Source: Zerene cesonia
Taxonomy: Eukaryota; Arthropoda; Insecta; Lepidoptera; Pieridae
Assembly: GCF_012273895.1 (NCBI RefSeq)
Contig: NC_052127.1
Location: 5,452,247 to 5,516,246 of the forward strand
Length of the DNA: 64,000 nt
Direction: 5' to 3'
In this document: one piece after another, positions 13,520 through 25,900 of the stretch
How positions within the stretch are numbered: position 1 is the first letter of the stretch
How the letters are laid out: the number at the start of each line of letters is the position of its first letter
The notes under the pieces: model-generated
What the model was told of the DNA's origin: nothing
The model's database searches: none
Seen by the model: only the letters and a program-made list of their open reading frames with translations
Position numbers and translations under genes: made by a program

Positions 13520-13864
13520 TTATCTATGCGGCTCGACGTCAGCCCTAACGACGAACGTCTTCTTCCTCGGCGTGTCGTCCACACCGTAGAAACACACACT
13601 CCTACTCCTCTTAAACTCTACGCTCGAAAAGTTACGCGGCAGTGTTTTCGATTTCTCACAGTCACTCTTTAGACAGTAGTCGTATATAAGCTTTGGTCCT
13701 TCGCGGAAGTATTGGCTGTAGTAGCCGTCGCAAATGTCAGTGGGGGGGTCGAGGCACGTGTGGCCCTCGGGGCGGAGGCGGGGCTCCCGGGGCGGGCGGG
13801 GCCATAGGGGCCAGGAGGGGTGGGGGTCAGTCGGGGCCTCAGTGGGAGGCCCCGACGGTCATCC
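13520..13864 (-). other. coding-like 3' extension of neto in the same frame
   Basis: In the frame of exon 13, after TGA, one codon and a second TGA, about 113 codons stay open to TAA at 13522-13520. The first third is very GC-rich and proline-rich; the rest reads like a folded or conserved tail (CDGYYSQYF, IYDYCLKSDCEKS, SVCFYGVDDTPRKK). It includes C-rich runs such as seven C (complement of 13742-13748) that are prone to assembly indels. It may be missed coding sequence because of indels, an alternative splice-form end, readthrough, or decayed coding DNA. Confidence 0.55.
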
Positions 13865-13953
13865 TCAGCGAAGCGGTTTGGACACTATGATAACGTCGGG
13901 CGCAGAGCGGGTTGTCTCCGTGCTCATGGGACGGCGGTCCGGGACTTTCTTGG
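13865..13953 (-). CDS. neto: neto exon 13: terminal coding exon up to first stop
   Basis: The acceptor ATATTCATAG joins phase 1 from exon 12 and gives PKKVPDRRPMS..., ending VIIVSKPLR and TGA at 13867-13865. The acceptor has a modest pyrimidine tract. The frame continues after TGA-GGA-TGA with coding-like sequence (see 13520-13864), so this stop may not be the biological end. Confidence 0.72.
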
Positions 13954-16900
13954 CTATGAATATTAGGCGCGTCATTATAATATAAAAAGCAAACAAAAAG
14001 CGACACTCCACATCACATATTCAAAAGAGATATTTATATATAGAAATAGTGTATTCTAACAATGTTACCTAATCTGCTTGTAGGTAAAATAATAAGCCCA
14101 ATATGTATGCAAACTTATTAGTCAAATCCGTTCAGTAGTAGAGCCATAAAGAACTTTAAAATCTACATATGTATATACAATTTCAGACATTACGTGAAAA
14201 AGACAATTATATAAAAACATTTTTCCCTTAGCGCCAATTTTTCATTTTACCAATAAAATAGTCTTAGTTCCATCAAAAGAGAAATAAGATGGTGTTAAAT
14301 TAGTTAAGATAAAAGAAAATTGTATGATTGAAAAACCGGCACTAATAAATTTCAACTTACACTAAGTATCTTGTAATATGCTGTTGCGCAATAAAAAATG
14401 CTATAAGCATTCATGAACATTAATAAATAAATGATAAAGTCTGTTTGTTTTATCAAAAAGATCTCTTCCAAGCCCCTCATAACTAGTTACCAATTTCTCA
14501 TAGAGAGATCTTATAGGAACTTCTGATATAGTCATCATTTTTATACAAAATGTTTTCACATCAAAGGAGTCCATGCCGTTAAAAGCTTATATGATAATAG
14601 GGTTGTCAACTTTTTGCCAACTTATTTCCCGATTTAAATAATATACAATATACGTGTACAATACTATATAATTTAACCGGTGGTAGAATAGAATAGTTTA
14701 AATTATATTTCTCGGGTATACGGAAATCAATGTTTTCGGGTTGGTTATATGCGTATTAAATTTATTTTAAACTGCAATTACTTTAGTCTATGCATTTTAC
14801 GTGTGCGATGTAATACAATATTGTAACGAATTAATTTATTGGATTTATAATTAAATAAGTAAACAGTTGGCAACCCTAACCGTTCATGCAAGCTATTACG
14901 ACCGGATTAAAACTATCTCAATAGGATTACGAGGTAATGGGCTTATGGAAGCGTTCAGAATGAATGGCGCATGCTTCGTTTCTGCTAATCTGATGAGATG
15001 TTAACATGTTCGCATTTAACATTTTCTTATTTATTCATATAATTAATTGTTCACACACCTAAGTAGTACGTGTAACGGGGTATGGGGCAAATGACATACA
15101 TGTCTCACTGATTGATTTTCTTTACTGACAAGTAGGTGATCAGTCTTCTGTGTCCTGTCAGACCGAGACTTTTTCGTGAGTCCCCACCGGGAATCGAACC
15201 CGGTACCCCTCAGTTCTACGCTCACGTGATAACCGCTGTACCAAGGAGGCGGTCGTTTGTTAATACATATAAAAAATGTGTACGATTGGCGGCCTTACGG
15301 CTGTAGCCATTTCTTACAGGCAACTAAAGGGCACAGGACAAAATGGACAACTAATTGCTCTGCTACATTCAATAGACGACCAATTTAATGTTAATGTTTT
15401 TTTTTTAAATATGATAATTATTTAATTAATTTAAGGAAATTGAAATAATATACATATAGTACATACATAAAGATATGAAGATGATAATTTTGTGTAGTAC
15501 AGAAAGATAAATCTGCTTGTGCTTTCAATAGTTCCTATATGCTTTGATAAGCCAACCCTTTTTAAAGAAGTTAGCGGATATGTTCTTTATAAAGTATATA
15601 TTTATGAAGTAGCCCAATTGCTTATGTTTAATATATTTAGGTACTTCTTGGAGCAGAAACTTCTCCATACAAGAAAATATTTGGGGAAAGAAAGTAACAA
15701 TATATTGTACTAGATGCGCCCCGCGGATTCACCTGCGTAAGTCTGTATCCCTAGAATTATCGGCATAAAAAGTTGCCTATGTGTTATTCCAGTTGTCCAG
15801 CTATCTACGTACCAAATTTCATTGCAATCGGTTTTGTAGCATATGTGTGAAAGAGTAACAAACATACACATACACATACACATACATCCTCACAAACTTT
15901 CGCATTTATGATATTAGTAGGATAGAATATATTGACAAGAAATAGAAATTTCCAGACTCCTTTTATTTCGTCAAACAATGCCAATATGTAATAACAATGT
16001 GCAATAAAAGACAGCCGAGTAACGACGCTGGATGATGATGATATTTGATATTTGCTAAATTTGAATCTTTCTTGTGTTCTGATATTGACTATGATTTAGG
16101 AATGACAGGTACAGGGATGTATGAATAAAGTGTTTTTAATTAATTGGAAAATTAATCGTTATACTATTTCAATTTTTAATACATTATTTATATTTTTATT
16201 TAGTTAAATTGTCAAAGACTTATATTATGTCTATTCATGTGTGTGAGATGGAAAAAGTGTGTGTGTGTGTGTGTAATAAACATACTTACGTGGTTTGGTA
16301 TCTTGAGGCGTCACTTGCCGTAGCAACTCTATGGTTATTTGAGAGGTGCTCGTCTGTGCTGGGGGCGAAGGCCTAGCTATGGTTGCACCTGAATAGCCGA
16401 ATGTTGAAAATCCCCTGCTATTTGTAGTTCCGGAGCCTGAAATATAGAGAATTTACGATGCGTATTAGAGATATAGAAATGTTGCGACAATTTCATTGAC
16501 GTAACGGAATAAATGTATTTGAAAATCTTGGAACAATATATTGTAGGTTATCCCCTGAAACTGTTCTATGCTCTGCTTATGCGATATACACTTCATATTA
16601 ATAATAAAATGATTATGCCTCTTTGTTAAATTTAAACACACATATCAAATAGGAATAACAGAATCAAATAAGATTTTATTTCGGGCATTTAAGAAAAAAA
16701 TACTGCATATATACTTTATACTTATCACGCATGTATCTGTGATCAAAATTTCCGTTTTGTACGACGCCTACTCTCTTACCTCGCAGCTTTTCCTTTGCTT
16801 TGTGGTTGTCTGGTAGAAATCGCTCAATAGCGATAAGACCGCCTTCTGTACCTAAAATTCTTGTGCTGTATTTTTTGTCAAATCTCTTTGTGTACAATAC

Positions 16901-19900
16901 AGAATTTTTATTATTATTATTATTAAGTATAACATTCTACGCTGACAAATTAACTGTGAAAAGTTAGTTAGGCATATCAAGAAATTTTAACAAATTTTCA
17001 TAGCGTTTATTCTTGTTTAATGAATTATGTAATACAGTTCCCACGGCTTCTTGTGAAATGGGATGGAATAATGTTATTGATTCTCTTAATTGAAGATTAT
17101 TTGATCAGCGTCGTGTTTCGATACGGTAAGGGATTTCTTTGATAGGTTTTTATGAGCGACTTTTTCAAAAAGCGAAGGAGGTTTTCATTGTACAGATTTT
17201 TTAAACGACTTCTAGAAAAAGAAGGAGTTCTCAATTCTACTTCTTATTGTATTTTTTCCTGTGTTTGTTACATCACTTTATATTTGGGTGAAAATTTTTG
17301 ATGATTCTTTTTCTATTACTTGTCATGTCCCATTTAAATTTGGTGATTTACATCAGAAACCGATAATTACGTGGGTTTTCAACCGATTTGTTGTTATTTG
17401 GTCGTATTTCATTGTCTGAAATGGTACCTCTCCTCGTCCCCGTCGGTGGACTTTTGTAGAAAATAATTATAAAGTATCACATCAGACAATTATTATTTTG
17501 GACAATGCCGACCGTTACCAAACCTCGATTTTTTTATTAATTGTTGTTGAAACGACTAAGGAAATTCATTACTAATTATCAGGGTTCGTGAGGTACAATC
17601 TCGTAACAGATGTATACATAAACAGATGCATGGACAGACGGACAGCGAAGTGATAGTATTAGGTTTTTACCTTTGGTAATGGAACCCTAAAAATATTAAG
17701 CTTTTTAACAAACTAGTTTGTTTTTTGGAACTCATAATTAAAGGAATAATAAAATAATGTTTTCTATTAAAATTGCTACAAATAAATTAGTATTAAAAAA
17801 ATAAATAATTCGGCATCCCAACACTACGTAGAGCTCACACTGCGTTATTCTTAGATGTCCTAATTCTATGCCTTTCGTTCGATCTAGGTAACTATGTCAA
17901 TGGCGTGTTATTGAGCTCATTAAATGCAAGGGAACATTTGTGTGACCGTCTGTTTGTCTTTTTTATATATGTGTATAGAATTTTGGCTGGACGCTTAATA
18001 GAATTAAAAGAGTTATGACATGTTACGATGGTATAATTATTTAAAACGGAATTTCGACATTTCAATTAAAAAATATGTATGTATAGTTCTAAATTTGAAT
18101 TTGATATTTTCTTCACAATAAATGTCTGAAATTTATTCAGCAATTTTATATAGAACGTTATTGCCCTATTTATTAAAAATCTTAATTTGTTTTTTATACG
18201 ATTGCTCGGAATTAAAAAAAAACTATATCTACCTACTGTTGGAAAACATTCTGTTCTTATATTTTATAAATGTACTAGCGGTCTGCCTCTGACTTTAATA
18301 TCATTGAAAAATACTTTTAAATTATTGGAACGGGTCAAAGAAAAATATAATTTTATTATATTTTCAATTCAAAAATTGCTCGCAGGATATTTTCAGCTAA
18401 CGTATAAAATACGTCCGATTTCATTTCTATCTATTCGAATGCGAGTCGTGTTCGACTAAAAGCATTTTAACGTGATTTTAAACCAGGGATCTGTGGTTCA
18501 GCTATGATTACGTCAGTACGGGGCGAAGCGATTTTAAGCCAATATACTTCGTACATTGCTACTTATGTATGGAAAGCTGAGTGCGCACTTAACAAGCATT
18601 TAATGTGGCGAGTAATGGATTTAAAACATTCACTCGTGGAGGCAGTAAAACGGTGTGAACTTTAAATATAGTGGAGTTATTTTTGCTCATTGGTTCATTA
18701 CTGCGATATACTTCTTCTGTATTCTTAAAATGCAAGAATATTTAACTATAACTTTTTTCTGTTTTCCTTAACTTGATATAGACACAGAAATAGCACCTAA
18801 GTCAGTGACGTAGACTTCGATATTTATAAAAAAAAATATATTTTTTTAGGTAAAAACCTTATAAAAATGCCCTTATTATACGACATTTAAATTTCCATTT
18901 TATTCTTTTAGAGTATTTTTTAAATAATAGATTAATCGTTTACTAAATAAAAAAAACATTACTAAATAAATGCTAGAATCGTACATAGAGTTAAAAAATA
19001 TCTACTTTGATAAAGAAAATTCATTTACAATATCAATATTCAAAAGTACAAGTCAATTTAAAATCAAAGCGAAACATTAGAAATCCTAATAACAACTCGC
19101 ACGAAAATTGCTCAAAACCCATAGAACTCCCAAATCAAGCTGCAAAGTACACGGCATTTGAATCGTAAAACCGATAAAATCTATTTGTTCCCAGCCAGTG
19201 AACCGCTAAGATGTTATGAGATTGGGGTAAAAACAATAAAAGATCTCGTCAGAATTATCTTCTGGGGATTGGACGGTTTCGCCCTGAGGGTCTGCCTTAT
19301 CAGTCTTATGTATATACGTATTGTCATCGATGATATGTTTGAAGACGGGGGGCCGAAAGATATATCGTGATGCTTGTGTTTTGAGGTTTTGTTTTGAACG
19401 CGAAATATAAAAGCTATGTTAAGAAATTATCCCTTAAAAATGTATATGTGATCATAGAATCTATGATATATTTATCATCTTCGTCTGTCAAATTTCGTAC
19501 AGATACGATAACCTCTTTTCGCGGGAAATAGTAACAAACATCCTTCCATCCATTAGTACATACAAACATTCGTATTTATAATCTTAGTGGGACATGTGAT
19601 TTAATAAATACAAGTAAAATGTATGACATTTTAAGAAAATGTATTGATAGATATATAAAATATTGGATGCGAAATAGCGATGTAAAATTACGATCTTTTG
19701 ATGAAGCGTGAGAAAATATTTCTATCGTATTTACTACAAATATAAATTTCCATATTTCAATAAATATTAAAATAATGTGATTGAACATCGAGAATTCTGA
19801 GATTTTTATAGATAAAACAATGTTTGATGGTAAGACGAAAACAAACAAATAAGTTAGTTGTTTTTTTTTTTATAATAACAAAAAAAAAAATGTTTTCTTT

Positions 19901-22900
19901 ATTTTTTACAAAAAAATTTCACCGGTATCAAACACAGGAAGAATCACATCAATCATTTGAAAACTCGTGGAGTTAAAAAAATAACAGTCAACCAAAGCCA
20001 AGTCCTTTGTTTTTGGGAACGTCGATATAAAAAGAAACATGATTTCGTTTAACAAAGAAATTTCCTCTCAAACTCCTAGAATGAAATCTTACTATTGCAA
20101 AGAAAACAAATTATCAGATAATAATCAAATAGCTATTTAATCTTAAACTGCAAGGTACGAAAACTTGCACCCTAAGACAACATGTAGCCTGCAATTTATT
20201 GCTTTTATTGTAAATATAAAGTTAGTAAAATTTAATAACCTGCAACTCCTTCAATATCGGGCTAACATCAAAAAACTTTCTCTTCCTCAAAGAAGGAATT
20301 CATAAACACTTCAAACTTAGCTATGATTTCAAAGTTTATCGGTGTTAGACAATTTATTCATCGCTTCGTTGAAATGGAAGTATTATAGGGAGTATTACCG
20401 CTTTCCTCTTAAAGCTCATAAATTATCGTTTCGTAATTTGTTGATCAGTCGATTCGCAATTTGTTTTTAACTTTTTTAAATTCCTTCCCTTTTTTAATGA
20501 GATAAATTTAGCTGTACCTTTCCTTGATTTATTTGAAAGTTGCAATAAAACTATTACTGTAGCTTACCACCTTAATAATGCTAAGTATAAAATATTTGAA
20601 CCTTTTGTATAGTCTAGCCTAAACGCACGTGTTATACATAATTTTAAACGCCACTTATCACAAACCAGTTTCTAGCACGTCATTGTCGGACATCAAAACA
20701 TAACTACCTCACCCCATTCTATCAACAAAAAGCAGAAGTTGAACACTAGTTCATACGCTATCAAGCGACCTATTTCGATTGCATCCACTGTCACAACTTG
20801 TACGTGGGAAAAGTTCCACTCATGCCGTACTTCCGTGCACTAGAACTAAATGAGCGGTTAGGTGTTTATTTTCGAGTTCGTTATGGGTTCCAGAAGTGGA
20901 ATTTGGAACTAGATAAAACTGGATAGAAGCGGAACTTATCCAGTTCTCTCTGGTCTTATTGAAATTACGTTTCTTCTGAAACTTACAGGTTTCAGAGTTT
21001 ATTTTAGTTTGATGTTCTCATTTTATTGCTGTTTGTTCTATGTTTGTTATATTTTTTGTGTGTTCGCCTACGGTTTGTGAGTTGGATTAATGTTTTTTAT
21101 GTACTTTTTCACTTAAATTAGGTTCAAGATGTTGGGCCGTATAAGTAGCAGAGATACCTTTACTACTATTAATGTGCCTTGTGTTAGTTGTTAGGTCGAA
21201 TTTAATATTATACATAATTGATTAACCTCTTATCACAGAAAATATTTCAACTAATTTCATTATAAATTTGATATTTCTCTTCTTTACTTTGTGTCTTAGT
21301 AATGAAGAAGGAATGAATATTCATATATAGAAGAATGAATTTTACGCTTAAAGAAAATTGAAACTTCCAAGGAGAAAAATCTTCTCGTTGCGAAAACTTA
21401 ACTTGTAGGTTAAAAAGAAAACTTATTCGCCGTTTTTGTTCCCGCGAGACAATTATTGTAACGCAAGAGAAACTGGTGGTAAACTATATTTTTTGTATAT
21501 TATAAATTTGCATAGTGAAGAGTAGGTATCATTATTATTGATATACTAGAAAGTTCTACGAGGTGTCCCGAAAAAGAATGCGTACCCTCTTTGGTGCAAA
21601 ATTTATTGGCGCTCAAATATTCTTTCTAGATTGTTGGAAGAAAATAATATAGTTTAAACAAATAAGTAGATAATAGGTATACGCGTAATACAAGTATTGA
21701 TTTACGCCACAATTTAGGTAACGGTATTTAAAAAATTAACGATTTAGCAAATAGATTTCGAAGGAAGTTTTGTAGTCATTTAATTGAATTTCCCGAATTC
21801 GCAAATTTCAAATGAAAACTTGGAAAATCAAATCAACTTCTCGATATAACTACGTTTGAGCAAAATAAATTTTCATCGGTTCTTGTACCTAACGGCGCTT
21901 AATTATGCTAATAGCATTATTTGAATTACAACAATCTTTAGAATTGAAACGCTGCAATGTAATGATTTTTACATGTCGTGTTGAGTCAATTGTACATTTG
22001 ATTCTGTGTGTGCGTGTGTGTGTTCATGTGTGTGTGAACTAATTAATTGATTGGGCAAATTTAAATATTAAGGGAATTTGCATTCTTTGACTGTACCAGG
22101 TTTAAAGGGGATAAAGAAATGCCCAGGTTTCTCAGTGAACCTTTCTCCTTACTAATGAAGAGTTTTAGGGCAATCGAGTAGTTAGTAAATTACATCGATA
22201 TAAACAAACACGTGCACACAACAACAATCTTCTCTGTTTCTAATTGATAACATCTATAAGAAACTCACCATCAGAACTGATTGTAGGATCCGTCTGAAAC
22301 AGGCTCTCTCTAGTTTGACACCCAGATTCCTTCGTATCCGGAGCTCCCACAGACACGTCCCTTATCTCTTTCTTCTCTTCCGTCTCTTTCCGCCTGATAG
22401 ACTCTTCCTTCTTGCTGATGTCACTCTTTCTCTTCCCGTTTCTCTCCACTTTGACGTCTTCTGTTTCATGCACGGTTTCCACATCACGCCTCCAGGGCTC
22501 ATCTTCTAAATCTAGACGCGTTTCTTGTATGAAGTCCGAATCTATACTGGTGGGCTGCAAATATAAGTCTTGTTTTCCATTATTATTGACTTTATGTATA
22601 GCAGAATTTACATATTGGTTCATTTTATAGTATCAGTGTTTTAGAGTATCGTAAGCGAAAGCGGATATTTTGATATATAGGTACGTATTATGATAATTTA
22701 TTGAATTATAATAAAATTGACATTTTCCATGAACTATTCATATTATCATTTAAATACTAAATTTTGAAAATCATGTTAGGACATTTTTATAAAAGCCTAT
22801 GAAATAAACTGATAGACAAGACTAACTTCATTCATTGGCTTCGCTTACATACAACTAAAAAGCTACAGTTTAAAAAAATAAAGAGATTTAAAAAAGATTC

Positions 22901-25900
22901 GATCATGAGGTGATGGTTAACTAAAACATAAAAACAAAATTCGTCAAAATCCGTTAACCCGGTTGAAAGTTCTCAGGTAGCAATCCAAAAGAGCAGTCGG
23001 ATTTATCATCTCTCCTATTTTGAAGTTGTTATAATTTTCCAGCAATATAAGCTGTTGCGAAATGTTAACAATGGGTACCATGAATGCTTCAACCTACCCT
23101 AATCTTTTGCTGCGAATATTTCCTCTGCTGTTTGAACATTTCATTAGTGTGGTTTTCTCGCTCCAAACTGGCTCTCGGTTCGCTATCCCGCTGTAGTCGT
23201 TTAGCATCTAGTGTTAGCCGACTGCTGACTAGGCTATCTAGACGATCTTCACATGACTGCCTGATGTGTTCCTAAAAGAATAAAAGCTATATAAAACTAG
23301 CTGTTGTCTTCGCGCGCGTGGTCAAAATAAATTGTCATTGTACAAAGTTACATCCCCCCTTTTATCGCACATGTTTTAGTTGAATCGTGAATCTTCTTGG
23401 CTTTTCGAGAAGGTTGGTTAAATATACAATTCTAGTTAAACGTTTCCCGAAGGAACTTTTTGCAAGAGTTTTATTCCCGAAGGTTTATTACAGTATTTCC
23501 TTATCGTTCAAAAAAATGTACGAAGTTGTTCTAGACTTGACTAAACAATTTCCATGTTAAAAGCTTCAAACGAAGTTAAATCACGGAGTAATCGTATTTA
23601 AAAGAAGGAGGTTTCTTTCCATCAGTGGGCACGCACACAAGCGCGATATGATTGATGTTATTTGTGTATCGTAGCGCAGTTGCATGAAGTCTGAAGTCAC
23701 CATCTCAGCTCTGAGTTGTTATAATTAACAGATATGAGTAATATTCGATTTTATGCGTTCTTCATCATTAATATATTCAGATCATTAATATAAATCAGGT
23801 TATGTAAATTTGTTAATACTTTTTGGATTCTCAGTCGTCGTAGGACGATATTATTGCAATAAAAATCTACACTTGACCGCAATTTTTCTTGCCAAATTAT
23901 AACTCTTATAATAACATGTTAGAATATAGTGAATTGTAAAATTCTTAAAAAAATTATTTAATCACATAAACATATTTTTTTTAAGACAATACAATGTCCT
24001 TACTAATATTATGTTTACAGCCGTGTCCGTCGCTACTACGAATTTTTATAGGATCATACCCAAAATACAGAATAAATCGTCCGCTCTCTAAAGCACTGGA
24101 CACATATGTTTTACATTTCCTTTTTACGAGCACTGGGTTATTGTGCCGCCCCAACGACTTTTGCTAAGATCGATGACACAACTTAATATTATGGCATAGA
24201 GTACTTTTAATATATTCATAATGGTTTCTTGTATTCTACTTTTAAAAAATAGCTCTGTTTAATCTGTGCATGCTGTGTTAACCTCTAATTAAGTGTTGCT
24301 TTTTTGGCAAGAACATTTGTTATATATTAATATTAATATTTAAGAACCTATGAGTTCTAGACCGAGGTAACATTAACAAAAAAAATTTGTTGTGGGAATC
24401 GAGCACGCTTCGGCACGAATTTGGACGAATTGGACAGTCCGCACAGGGGAAGTACCACACTCCCACAGAAGACCGCCGTGAAATAGTTGCATGCTATTAT
24501 GTTTTATATGGTGGGCTGGACGTCCGATTCCTTTTCCTCACCCTTCTCAGTCCATTCCATGTTTCTAGTTGTCAATCCTTTCCTTATATCTAACCCCTTA
24601 AAAATGGGCAGCGCAGTCCTAAGATATTTATTTACTCCGATAAAATTCTTTTATTTACGAACGTATGACGACAAAAATTATGTTTTAAATAGGTACTTAC
24701 TTTAATAATTTTGTGATCTTGATACAGTTTTCTAATACACTTGAAGAGAAACACGAAACTCATTCCAGATAGAATGAGTGAAAATATTATTAAAATAACC
24801 AAGATATGGGGCTGTTTAAGCATTGACTCTTTTGCGACCTGAAAAAAAAAGTAAGTAAAAGTAAGTTTAATTATACAATACTTGTATCAATACTATTTCG
24901 AATATTCTAATTAATAACATAGAAAGATCGATGGTCGAATGCTCGAAGCCATTAGCTAAATTAGAATCTTGACACATCATTTTTCGCGCACCTTTTGAAT
25001 TCAGAACGTTCTTTCAACCCAGAACTTTGGCACGATAATTTATTCTTAATTCAAATTTATCGATGGCCAATGAACAGTTAACTCACAAAAGAGGTCGTAA
25101 GGCTAAGTAGTAAAATACAGATAAAAAAAAACGCCAACAAAACTGAAGATTGAGCAATGTCAGCGTTGAACGATCACTTAAGATAAGCGTGTCTAGTTAT
25201 GAGTAATAAAGACAAATGTCCCTTGAAGCGAGATCGTAAGGATGATAGCACTCTGGCGGAGTTACTTTCATTTTTATTTCATTGCAATTTATTTTCTCTG
25301 ATATAACCACTGTCACTATGTGGCGGGAAAGTCTATTTTCATGTATAATAAATATATATTCTCAATTGACTAAATATGTTCTGCTATTAATGTAATTAGC
25401 TCATCTAAATATGTAATACATAATATCACAGTTATAACATTTTTAGTATAGTAGATATAATATTTTCATTTAAACTCTTAATTAATTGTTCTTGTCCTTG
25501 AAATCGTCTCTTTTCTATCGTAGAACCATTAATAATAATAAAATAAAAAATAAAAAATTTCATCACATTGATTGATTGATTTTCTTCACGTAGGTGAATG
25601 CCTGATGGTTTACTTCGTTTCCTTTAGGTCTCAACTCCTTATAGTATTATAACGTTATTATAGTATTGTAAAAAAAATCTTTTTTTTTTGTATTACCTTG
25701 CAAATATCCTGTTCCTCGTCAGCCTTTAGTCGACAATGCGCATAATTGTCGCATTTCAATGTTATATCTATACATGTATTATCAGCACAGTCGAACTCGC
25801 TGTCAGGGTCACATTTTTCTAAAAAAAAAAAAATTAAAACAATCAACAAAATAAATATATTATTTATTATTTTTAACACTAAACTAAACTGCCTTAAAAT

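Larger units (their letters stand above)
13954..16289 (-). other. neto intron 12
   Basis: 2.3 kb. Contains a tRNA-derived SINE (15072-15254), a Helitron-like element (15708-15932) and a short GT run near 16255. Nothing else is recognisable. Confidence 0.7.
16437..22268 (-). other. neto intron 11
   Basis: 5.8 kb. Contains the two candidate alternative exons (16780-16851 and 19206-19372), a dispersed repeat ending in GGAACCCTAAA (about 17400-17695), a GT-rich microsatellite (22003-22039) and a unique, less AT-rich stretch at 20620-20960 that may be regulatory. Confidence 0.65.

Noticed and set aside
13693..13985. Plus-strand Gly/Arg-rich ORFs
   Set aside because: Antisense of the GC-rich end of neto; low-complexity composition and no other support.
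22003..22039. Possible functional GT element near exon 11
   Set aside because: Ordinary interrupted GT microsatellite, 230 bp outside the exon.
22315..22630. Plus-strand ORFs rich in Phe, Leu and Ser
   Set aside because: Antisense shadows of neto exon 11.
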